Source: Pseudomonas kribbensis
GTDB taxonomy: Bacteria > Pseudomonadota > Gammaproteobacteria > Pseudomonadales > Pseudomonadaceae
Length of the DNA stretch: 64,000 nt
Reading direction: 5' to 3'
Assembly (NCBI RefSeq): GCF_003352185.1
Contig: NZ_CP029608.1
Coordinates: forward strand, 2,170,001 to 2,234,000
Made by a program: the position numbers and the translations under genes. The first letter of the stretch is position 1. Each line of letters begins with the position of its first letter. Positions 57,642-64,000 of this stretch are shown here, piece by piece. The notes under the pieces are model-generated. The model searched no databases. It was not told where the DNA came from and worked only from the letters and a program-made list of their open reading frames with translations.

Positions 57642-57700
57642 AAAAAATTTTGAAATTTTTCAAAAATAAGTTTGACAGGCTTTCGATACGCCCTTAAGAT
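57642..57700 (+). promoter_or_regulatory. Strong sigma-70 promoter of the tRNA cluster
   Basis: TTGACA at 57672-57677, a 17-bp spacer and TAAGAT at 57695-57700. An A/T-rich block (57642-57670) resembles an UP element. The G/C-rich sequence after the -10 (TCGCCCCGTC) suggests stringent control. Confidence 0.82.
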
Positions 57701-57733
57701 TCGCCCCGTCCTCAGCGATGACATCAACGATGA

Positions 57734-57809
<76 letters not shown>

Positions 57810-57888
57810 ATTTACACTTCGAAGCCTGGCCACACCGGCTTCGAAGCGATCAACACTCAGCGTTGATCAGCTGTATAGAAGGGTTTGC

Positions 57889-57964
57889 GTCCCCTTCGTC
57901 TAGTGGCCTAGGACACCGCCCTTTCACGGCGGTAACAGGGGTTCGAGTCCCCTAGGGGACGCCA
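57889..57964 (+). tRNA. tRNA-Glu (anticodon TTC), copy 1
   Basis: 76 bases GTCCCCTTCGTCTAG...GGGGACGCCA. Loop CTTTCAC gives TTC. Confidence 0.96.
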
Positions 57965-58017
57965 GTTTTACAGAAGCGATGTTACAAGTAGTCGCTCCGC
58001 CGCGAGGCGAAAAATCC

Positions 58018-58093
58018 GGGGCTATAGCTCAGCTGGGAGAGCGCCTGCATGGCATGCAGGAGGTCAGCGGTTCGATCCCGCTTAGCTCCACCA
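58018..58093 (+). tRNA. tRNA-Ala (anticodon GGC), copy 2
   Basis: A second GGGGCTATAGCTC...CTCCACCA gene, almost identical to copy 1, with the same GGC anticodon. Confidence 0.95.
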
Positions 58094-58171
58094 ATTTACA
58101 GTTCAAGGTCTGGCCACACCGGCCTTGAATCGATCAGATCTCAGCACTGATCAGTTGTATAGAAGGTTTGT

Positions 58172-58247
58172 GTCCCCTTCGTCTAGTGGCCTAGGACACC
58201 GCCCTTTCACGGCGGTAACAGGGGTTCGAGTCCCCTAGGGGACGCCA
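58172..58247 (+). tRNA. tRNA-Glu (anticodon TTC), copy 2
   Basis: Identical in the visible arms to copy 1; loop CTTTCAC gives TTC. Confidence 0.96.
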
Positions 58248-58272
58248 CGATTACCCGCCTTGCGGGATTTAT

Positions 58273-58303
58273 AAGGGTCATTCAATTATTGAATGGCCCT
58301 TTT
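58273..58303 (+). terminator. Terminator after the tRNA cluster
   Basis: AAGGGTCATTCAAT pairs with ATTGAATGGCCCTT (one G-U), then T-rich sequence. Confidence 0.85.
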
Positions 58304-58379
58304 GTTTGTCTGGCGTTTGGCCAAATCTCCTTTTTCCTTAAACTGTGCTTCAGACCAGCGGTCATATTTTCGACTTGCA

Positions 58380-58404
58380 GAATATTATTATGAGAATAAT
58401 ATTC
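58380..58404. promoter_or_regulatory. Palindromic operator upstream of the TetR gene
   Basis: Perfect 9-bp arms GAATATTAT and ATAATATTC around TATGAGA, ending 24 bp before the TetR ATG. Probably the autoregulatory site. Confidence 0.65.
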
Positions 58405-58428
58405 TAATCGTAATATTCGGAGGCAACG

Positions 58429-58968
58429 ATGAACGACAAAAAAGCTCAAACCCGCGAACGCATCCTCAAGGCTGCCAGTGCCGCTCTGATCCAGCGTGGC
58501 CCGGCCGAGCCGAGCGTGGGTGAAGTGATGGGCGCCGCCGGCCTGACTGTCGGTGGCTTCTATGCGCACTTCGAAAGCAAGGACGCAATGATGCTTGAAG
58601 CGTTCAAGCAGTTGCTGGGTCGCCGCCGCGACCTGATCGCCGACATGGACTCCGAATTGACCGGTGAAGAGCGTCGCGCCCTGGTGGCCGCGTTCTACCT
58701 GTCGCGCAAGCACCGTGATTCCAGTGACTCGGCCTGCCCGATCCCGGCTTCCATCGGTGAGCTTGGGCGGCTGCCGGAAGAATTTCGCATAGCGCTGAAC
58801 GAGCACCTGGAACTGATGATCGCGCAGTTGGCTTCAAGCCCTGAAGACATCGATAAAGCGTTGGCCGACGTGGCCCTGATGGTAGGTGGTCTGGCGCTCT
58901 CAAGGGCGTTGGGGCCTGGTGATTTATCCGATCGATTGCTGCGCGCTGCCAAATCGGCGGTGCGTTGA
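58429..58968 (+). CDS. TetR-family transcriptional repressor
   Basis: 179 residues. The N-terminal helix-turn-helix (TRERILKAASAALIQRGP, VGEVMGAAGLTVGGFYAHFESKD) is typical. The C-terminal ligand domain is helical. A Cys (SDSACPIPA) sits in the ligand part. ATG follows GGAGGCAACG. It likely controls itself and the hydrolase gene 30 bp downstream through the palindrome at 58380. The ligand is unknown. Confidence 0.9.
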   Translation: MNDKKAQTRERILKAASAALIQRGPAEPSVGEVMGAAGLTVGGFYAHFESKDAMMLEAFKQLLGRRRDLIADMDSELTGEERRALVAAFYLSRKHRDSSDSACPIPASIGELGRLPEEFRIALNEHLELMIAQLASSPEDIDKALADVALMVGGLALSRALGPGDLSDRLLRAAKSAVR

Positions 58969-58998
58969 CCTGAAGGCAGCAAGCCTGAGGAGAGAGCG

Positions 58999-59832
58999 AT
59001 GAGCACGTTGAAGTGGGTTCGCGGCGTTAATGGCACCTTGGGCTGGTTTGCACCGAAACTGGTGGCAAGCAAAATGCGGCTGGCATTCATGACGCCCCGC
59101 GCAAACTCGCCACGGGATTGGGAATTGCCACTGCTGGCGAAATCCGAGCGGATCACGTTGCGTTTCGGCCTCTCCGCGCTGCGTTGGGGGCAAGGGCCGA
59201 CGGTTCTGCTGATGCACGGTTGGGAAGGGCGGCCGACCCAGTTTGCTGCGCTGATTACCGCGCTGGTCGAATCAGGTTACACCGTCGTCGCTCTCGACGG
59301 TCCGGCCCACGGGCGATCACCTGGACGCGAAGCCAACGTCGTACTGTTTGCCCGGGCCATGCTCGAAGCCGCTGCTGAATTGCCACCGCTGCAAGCGGTC
59401 ATCGGTCACTCCATGGGTGGCGCCAGCGCCATGCTCGCCGTGCAACTGGGCCTGCGCACCGAAACCCTGGTCAGCATTGCCGCGCCGGCCCGAATTCTGG
59501 GGGTGTTGCGCGGGTTTGCCCGCTACGTCGGAATGCCGCCGAGAGCTCGTTCTGCCTTCATCCGCCAAGTCGAACAGGACGTCGGCATGCGCGCCGCCAC
59601 CCTCGATGTCGCTCACTATCAACTGGATATGCCAGGCCTGATCGTGCATGCCGAAGACGACACCTTCGTCTCGGTCAAGGAGTCCCAACTGATCCACGAA
59701 TCCTGGTTCGACAGCCGACTGCTGCGCCTGGAGGCCGGCGGCCACCAGCGCGTGCTGGCCGACCCTCGGGTGATTGATGGCGTGTTATCACTGCTGGCCG
59801 GTCGCAGTCTTCAGGCGCGGCAATCGGCCTAG
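58999..59832 (+). CDS. Alpha/beta-fold hydrolase next to the TetR gene
   Basis: 277 residues. Oxyanion region LLMHGWEGRP, DGPAHGRSPGRE, nucleophile elbow GHSMGGAS, acid HAEDDTFV and His in EAGGHQRVL. No signal peptide. It could be an esterase or lyase-type hydrolase; substrate unknown. Start ATG follows GAGGAGAGAGCG. Confidence 0.85.
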   Translation: MSTLKWVRGVNGTLGWFAPKLVASKMRLAFMTPRANSPRDWELPLLAKSERITLRFGLSALRWGQGPTVLLMHGWEGRPTQFAALITALVESGYTVVALDGPAHGRSPGREANVVLFARAMLEAAAELPPLQAVIGHSMGGASAMLAVQLGLRTETLVSIAAPARILGVLRGFARYVGMPPRARSAFIRQVEQDVGMRAATLDVAHYQLDMPGLIVHAEDDTFVSVKESQLIHESWFDSRLLRLEAGGHQRVLADPRVIDGVLSLLAGRSLQARQSA

Positions 59833-59879
59833 TCATCCGTTACACTGCCCCGGATGAATCATTTGACCGGGAGTAGGGC

Positions 59880-60341
59880 ATGGGCTGGGATCGGGCAACG
59901 CCGTTTACCATTGATCTGCAAGTGGGCGCTGAGGACATCGACGGGCTGGGACACGCAAACAACGCGGTGTACGTCTCCTGGCTCGAACGTTGTGCCTGGC
60001 GCCACTCGCAGCGGCTGGGCCTGGATCTGGTCGAGTATCGTCGTCTGGATCGGGCGATGGCGGTGGTGCGACACGAAATCGACTACCTCGCAGCCGCCTA
60101 CGAAGGTGACGAACTGCAATTGGCGACCTGGATCGTCGATTGGGATCAGCGCCTGAAAATGACCCGTCAATTCCAGCTGATTCGCCCCAGCGACAACACC
60201 ACGCTGCTGCGCGCCCAGACCACCTTCGTCTGCATCGAGCTGTCCACCGGCAGACCCAAGCGCATGCCCGCCGAGTTCATCGAGGGTTACGGCCCGGCCA
60301 TCCAGACAGCGGACATGGGTTTAACCCGCGAAACCCAGTAA
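59880..60341 (+). CDS. Hot-dog-fold acyl-CoA thioesterase (4HBT family)
   Basis: 153 residues. The catalytic motif [19 protein letters not shown] is the 4HBT type. YbgC/FadM-like, probably hydrolyses acyl- or aryl-CoA. Begins 48 bp after the hydrolase gene with GGGAGTAGGGC before ATG, so it may be the third gene of the TetR operon. Confidence 0.85.
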   Translation: MGWDRATPFTIDLQVGAEDIDGLGHANNAVYVSWLERCAWRHSQRLGLDLVEYRRLDRAMAVVRHEIDYLAAAYEGDELQLATWIVDWDQRLKMTRQFQLIRPSDNTTLLRAQTTFVCIELSTGRPKRMPAEFIEGYGPAIQTADMGLTRETQ

Positions 60342-60376
60342 ACTGCCGCACGTTTTTCCTTGAGTGTGTGTTTCCC

Positions 60377-61336
60377 ATGCAAATTGCTCTGGCGCCGATG
60401 GAAGGGTTGGTCGACGACATCCTGCGCGATGTCCTGACCCGTGTCGGCGGTATCGACTGGTGCGTGACCGAGTTCATCCGGGTCAACGACCAGTTGCTGA
60501 CCCCGGCCTATTTCCACAAGTTCGGTCCTGAACTGCTCAACGGTGCCCGCACCGCTTCCGGCGTGCCGCTGCGCGTGCAATTGCTGGGTTCCGACCCGGT
60601 GTGCCTGGCGGAAAACGCTGCGCTTGCATGCGAATTGGGTTCCGAAGTGATCGATCTGAACTTCGGCTGCCCGGCCAAGACCGTCAACAAGTCCCGTGGC
60701 GGCGCGGTGCTGCTCAAGGAGCCGGAGCTGCTCAACCAGATCGTCGAACACGTGCGACGTGCAGTGCCGGCGCACATTCCGGTCACCGCCAAGATGCGCC
60801 TGGGTTTCGACAGCCCGGACGGCTCGCTGGTGTGCGCCACGGCGCTGGCCGAGGGTGGCGCCGAGCATATCGTGGTTCACGCCCGGACCAAGATGGATGG
60901 CTACAAGCCGCCGGCCCATTGGGAGTGGATTCCGCGTGTGCAGGATGTGGTCAAGGTGCCGGTGTTCGCCAACGGCGACATCTGGAGTGTTGAAGACTGG
61001 CGTCGTTGCCGGGAAATCAGCGGCGTCGAGGACATCATGCTCGGTCGTGGTCTGGTTTCGCGTCCCGATCTGGCCAAGCAGATCGCTGCCGCCCGTGCCG
61101 GTGAGGAAGTCGTCGAGATGACCTGGGCCGAGCTGATGCCACTGATCCAGGACTTCTGGCTGCAAGCCAAGGCGCAGATGACTGCGCGCCAATCACCGGG
61201 CCGTTTGAAGCAATGGCTGGCGATGCTGACCCGCAATTATCCCGAAGCCACCGAGCTGTTTACCGTGCTTCGCCGCGAAACCGAGCCGGATCAGGTCTCG
61301 CGTTTGCTGGGCTTGCCGGTCGCCGAAGCCGCCTGA
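60377..61336 (+). CDS. dusC: tRNA-dihydrouridine(16) synthase
   Basis: 319 residues. FMN TIM barrel: [33 protein letters not shown] (catalytic Cys), [15 protein letters not shown] and FANGDIW. The DusC subgroup modifies U16 of tRNA. ATG 60377 gives [10 protein letters not shown]; a longer frame upstream runs inside the thioesterase gene and is rejected. Confidence 0.93.
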   Translation: MQIALAPMEGLVDDILRDVLTRVGGIDWCVTEFIRVNDQLLTPAYFHKFGPELLNGARTASGVPLRVQLLGSDPVCLAENAALACELGSEVIDLNFGCPAKTVNKSRGGAVLLKEPELLNQIVEHVRRAVPAHIPVTAKMRLGFDSPDGSLVCATALAEGGAEHIVVHARTKMDGYKPPAHWEWIPRVQDVVKVPVFANGDIWSVEDWRRCREISGVEDIMLGRGLVSRPDLAKQIAAARAGEEVVEMTWAELMPLIQDFWLQAKAQMTARQSPGRLKQWLAMLTRNYPEATELFTVLRRETEPDQVSRLLGLPVAEAA

Positions 61337-61355
61337 AAAAATCTTCGAATAATCT

Positions 61356-61383
61356 CTTGAAAACAAAATGCAGGTCCTTATCT
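61356..61383 (+). promoter_or_regulatory. Candidate sigma-32 heat-shock promoter of ibpA
   Basis: CTTGAAA at 61356-61362, 13 bases, CCTTATCT at 61376-61383; this fits CTTGAAA-N13-CCCCATNT with two mismatches in the -10. Confidence 0.65.
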
Positions 61384-61426
61384 AAGGGTTACGCGATGCC
61401 GAATTCGGGTCGCGGAGACAAAAAAC

Positions 61427-61447
61427 CTTGCTGATTGTTTTCAGGAG
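61427..61447 (+). promoter_or_regulatory. ROSE-type RNA thermometer hairpin over the ibpA ribosome site
   Basis: CUUGCUG (61427-61433) can pair with CAGGAG (61442-61447, the Shine-Dalgarno) with one bulged G, the hallmark of ROSE elements. A second hairpin (CGCGA/TCGCG) lies at about 61392-61414. Pseudomonas ibpA is known to have such a thermometer. Confidence 0.82.
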
Positions 61448-61456
61448 ATTTGAACC

Positions 61457-61900
61457 ATGAGTACTGCATTTTCCCTCGCTCCACTGTTCCGTTCCTCGGT
61501 AGGTTTCGACCGTTTCAACGACCTGTTCGAAACCGCCCTGCGCAACGAGCCAGGCAGCAGCTACCCTCCTTACAACGTCGAAAAACACGGTGACGATCAA
61601 TATCGCATCGTCGTGGCGGCGGCCGGTTTCCAGGAAGAAGACCTGGAACTGCAAGTCGAGAAGGGCGTGCTGACCATCAGTGGCGGCAAGCGTGACGCGA
61701 ACGAAGGCGTCACTTTCCTGCACCAGGGCATCGCCCAGCGTGCATTCAAGCTGTCCTTCCGTCTGGCCGATCACATCGAGATCAAGGCCGCCGGCCTGAG
61801 CAACGGCCTGCTGAGCATCGATCTGTTGCGTGTGATCCCGGAAGAAGCGAAAGCCAAGCGCATCCCGATCAACGGGGCGCAGAAGCCGGCTCTGCAATAA
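61457..61900 (+). CDS. ibpA: Small heat-shock protein, Hsp20/IbpA
   Basis: 147 residues. Alpha-crystallin domain at about 33-127 with AAAGFQEEDLELQVEKGVLTI and a C-terminal IPI (RIPINGA). The N-terminus MSTAFSLAPLFRSSVGFDRF is the IbpA type. It binds unfolding proteins in the cytoplasm. Control by a sigma-32 promoter and a ROSE thermometer is visible upstream. Confidence 0.95.
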   Translation: MSTAFSLAPLFRSSVGFDRFNDLFETALRNEPGSSYPPYNVEKHGDDQYRIVVAAAGFQEEDLELQVEKGVLTISGGKRDANEGVTFLHQGIAQRAFKLSFRLADHIEIKAAGLSNGLLSIDLLRVIPEEAKAKRIPINGAQKPALQ

Positions 61901-61920
61901 GCCAGGCCGACTGACAAGAA

Positions 61921-61944
61921 GGGCGCCGAAAGGCGCCCTTTTTT
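61921..61944 (+). terminator. Terminator after ibpA
   Basis: GGGCGCC, GAAA, GGCGCCC, then six T. Confidence 0.93.
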
Positions 61945-61951
61945 GTACCCG

Positions 61952-64000
61952 TCATTCAAGCAAGCCTTTCAACACCTCCAGCGCCACCGGCCGACTGTGC
62001 AGATACCCCTGATACAAATGGCAGCCCAGCCCTTGCAGAAACGCCAGCTGCTCGGGGGTTTCCACACCTTCGGCGATCACCTCCAGTTCCAGGCTGCGGG
62101 CCATGGCGACGATGGCGCGGATGATCTCGGCGTCGTTGGGGTCGCTGGTGGCGTCGCGGATGAAGGACTGATCGATCTTCAGGGTGTCCACCGGCAGGCG
62201 CTTGAGGTAAGTCAGCGATGAATAACCGGTGCCGAAATCGTCCATGGCGAAGCTCACGCCGAGCTTTTTCAGGCGACGCATCTTGCTGATGGTGTCTTCC
62301 AGGTTCTGGATCACGATGCCTTCGGTGATTTCCAGTTTCAGCAGCGAGCAGGGCAGGCCATGGCTGGTCATGCTGTGTTCGATGCGTTCGACGAAATCGT
62401 TCTGGCGGAATTGCCGGGGACTGATGTTCACGCACAGGCTGAACGCCAGCGGATCGATCAGGCCGTCGGCGATCAGTTGCTTGAAGGCATCGCAGGCTTC
62501 ATCGAGGATCCAGGTGCCGACCTCGAGGATCAGCCCGCTGTCTTCCAGGACCTTGATGAACTCGGTGGGCGATTGCGCGCCGAGTTCCGGGTGATTCCAG
62601 CGCACCAGCGCTTCGGCGCCGATGATGCGGTTGTCCCGGGCGTCCACTTGCGGCTGGAAATGTACGTTGAATTCGCCACGGGACAGCGCCAGTCGCAAGT
62701 CGGTCTCCATGCGCAGTCGTTCGCTGGCCGCTTTCTGCATGGTGTTGTGATACATCTGCGTGGTGTTGCGTCCGGAGTCCTTGGCCCGGTACAGCGCGAT
62801 GTCTGCACGTTTGAGCAGGTCGGTCGGGGTCGAGCCGTGATCGGGAATCAGCGCCACGCCGATGCTCGGCGTCACTTGCAGGCGCTGGCCGTCGAGGAAC
62901 ATCGGCTCCGACAGTAGTTCGCGAATGGTGTCGGCCAACTCCCGCACCTGAACGCTGACCTCGTTGCGCGTGCCTTCCAGGCCGCTGAGCAACACCACGA
63001 ATTCATCGCCACCGAGCCGCGCCACGGTGTCTTCCATGCGCACACTGGCTTCGAGACGTGCGGTGATGATCTTCAGCACAGTGTCGCCAACCGGATGGCC
63101 GAGCGAGTCGTTGATGTGTTTGAAGTGATCGAGATCGAGAAACAGCAGCGCGCCGCGCAAGTTGTGGCGCTTGAGCAGGGCGATCTGCTGGCTCAGACGA
63201 TCCATCAGCAGTGCGCGGTTGGGCAGGTTGGTCAGCGGGTCGTGATAGGCCAGATGACGGATCTGCGCTTCGGCATTCTTCAGCAGGCTGACGTCCCGTG
63301 CGGTCATCAGCAGGCAGGCGATTTCGTTGAGGGTGATCGGCTCGACCGAGACTTCCACAGTCAGCAATTCCCCGCGCTTGTTGCGCCCGAGCATTTCCTG
63401 ATGGTGTACGCGGCCCTTGATCTGTAGCTCGGCGAGCAACCCCGAGCGCTGTTTTTCCTCGGCCCAGATACCGACCTGGTACACGGTTTTGCCCACCACT
63501 TCATCGGCACGGTAACCGGTCAGGCGACAGAAACCGTCGTTGACCTCCAGATAGCGTCCGGTGTCGCGTTCGGTGATGGTGATCGCGTCGGGGCTGGAGT
63601 GAAACGCCTTGGCGAACTTCTCTTCACTGGCCTTGAGCGCCGCTTCCGAGCGCTGTTGCTGGGTGATGTCGCGCAGCGTGGTGACGATGCAGGGCTGGTT
63701 GCCGACGCTGATCTGGCGACTGGAAATCACACAGGTCAGCGATTGGCCGTCCTTGTGCTGGACGATGATCGCGACATTGCTCAGGCCCTGTTCGCGGATC
63801 ACCCGCTCGATGCGTTGCAGGCTTTTCGCCGACGCATCCCACAGGCCGATTTCTTCGGCGGTATGGCCGATCACGTCGGTGGCGCTCCAGCCGAAAGTCT
63901 GGGTGAAGCTGGAGTTGATCTCGATGAACTCCCCGGTTTCCTGGCGGGTGACGCAGATCGGGTCGGGGCTGACCTGGAACAGGGTGGCGAATTTTTCTTC
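61952..64000 (-). CDS. PAS-GGDEF-EAL protein, 5' end beyond the window
   Basis: At least 683 residues; the frame is open to the right edge, so the N-terminus is missing. Three PAS-type segments (from SPDPICVTRQETGEF at the edge, the next around ISSRQISVGNQP, and then SSPDAITITERDTGRYLEV) precede a GGDEF domain. It has an intact GGDEF motif and an I-site RMED five residues before it. The EAL domain keeps EALVRW, NISPRQF, EITEG, MDDFGTGYSSL, KIDQSF and AEGVE. Both c-di-GMP synthase and phosphodiesterase activity are possible. It is convergent with ibpA. An internal ATG at 63874 is not the start. Confidence 0.93.
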   Translation of the reverse strand, partial: EEKFATLFQVSPDPICVTRQETGEFIEINSSFTQTFGWSATDVIGHTAEEIGLWDASAKSLQRIERVIREQGLSNVAIIVQHKDGQSLTCVISSRQISVGNQPCIVTTLRDITQQQRSEAALKASEEKFAKAFHSSPDAITITERDTGRYLEVNDGFCRLTGYRADEVVGKTVYQVGIWAEEKQRSGLLAELQIKGRVHHQEMLGRNKRGELLTVEVSVEPITLNEIACLLMTARDVSLLKNAEAQIRHLAYHDPLTNLPNRALLMDRLSQQIALLKRHNLRGALLFLDLDHFKHINDSLGHPVGDTVLKIITARLEASVRMEDTVARLGGDEFVVLLSGLEGTRNEVSVQVRELADTIRELLSEPMFLDGQRLQVTPSIGVALIPDHGSTPTDLLKRADIALYRAKDSGRNTTQMYHNTMQKAASERLRMETDLRLALSRGEFNVHFQPQVDARDNRIIGAEALVRWNHPELGAQSPTEFIKVLEDSGLILEVGTWILDEACDAFKQLIADGLIDPLAFSLCVNISPRQFRQNDFVERIEHSMTSHGLPCSLLKLEITEGIVIQNLEDTISKMRRLKKLGVSFAMDDFGTGYSSLTYLKRLPVDTLKIDQSFIRDATSDPNDAEIIRAIVAMARSLELEVIAEGVETPEQLAFLQGLGCHLYQGYLHSRPVALEVLKGLLE

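Noticed and set aside
63874..63874. ATG at 63874 as the start of the PAS-GGDEF-EAL gene
   Set aside because: The frame continues with PAS sequence to the right edge, so the true start lies beyond the window.

Overview
The window looks like a chromosomal segment of a fluorescent Pseudomonas (P. fluorescens group). It carries about 31 kb of a pyoverdine siderophore locus, shows typical Pseudomonas REP palindromes, and continues into ordinary housekeeping and regulatory genes. No transposase, integrase, phage or CRISPR array was seen.

Region 1 (1-32957) is the pyoverdine locus. Two non-ribosomal peptide synthetase (NRPS) genes run rightwards: the 3' part of one and a complete 4108-residue C-A-T-E-C-A-T-C-A-T-E enzyme. 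A small alpha/beta hydrolase follows them. A leftward block comes next: pvdM, pvdN, pvdO, the exporter pvdE and the TonB receptor fpvA. Divergent from it is pvdP (tyrosinase). Then come the leftward pvdR-pvdT-opmQ efflux operon and the rightward fpvI (ECF sigma factor) and pvdA (ornithine hydroxylase). I found four exact PvdS-type promoter elements (TAAAT-N16-CGT), before pvdM, pvdP, pvdR and pvdA, and one near-match before pvdE. In the known pathway PvdA hydroxylates ornithine, the NRPSs build ferribactin, PvdE moves it to the periplasm, PvdN/M/O/P mature it, PvdRT-OpmQ secretes or recycles it, and FpvA takes up the ferric form and signals through FpvI. pvdL, pvdS, pvdH, pvdF, pvdQ and fpvR are not in the window.

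Region 2 (32958-47211) holds mgtA-mgtC (magnesium) behind a long structured leader, a receiver protein / LuxR-type regulator / BvgS-like hybrid kinase cluster, dkgB, a pirin, a mechanosensitive channel fused to a cyclic-nucleotide domain, a GNAT acetyltransferase, an arylamine N-acetyltransferase, and a BrnT/BrnA toxin-antitoxin pair.

Region 3 (47212-64000) holds an NCS2 nucleobase permease, tRNA-Asn, an aromatic aminotransferase, uvrB, an EmrAB-type efflux pair, gltX, and a duplicated tRNA-Ala/tRNA-Glu cluster with a strong promoter. After these come a TetR regulator with a hydrolase and a thioesterase, dusC, a heat-shock ibpA gene with a ROSE-type RNA thermometer, and a PAS-GGDEF-EAL protein cut by the window end.

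The most interesting points are the NRPS architecture (no thioesterase, mosaic modules), the PvdS promoter set, the apparent loss of zinc ligands in PvdM, the hairpin between pvdE and fpvA, and the mgtA leader. I did not find a clearly new large system.
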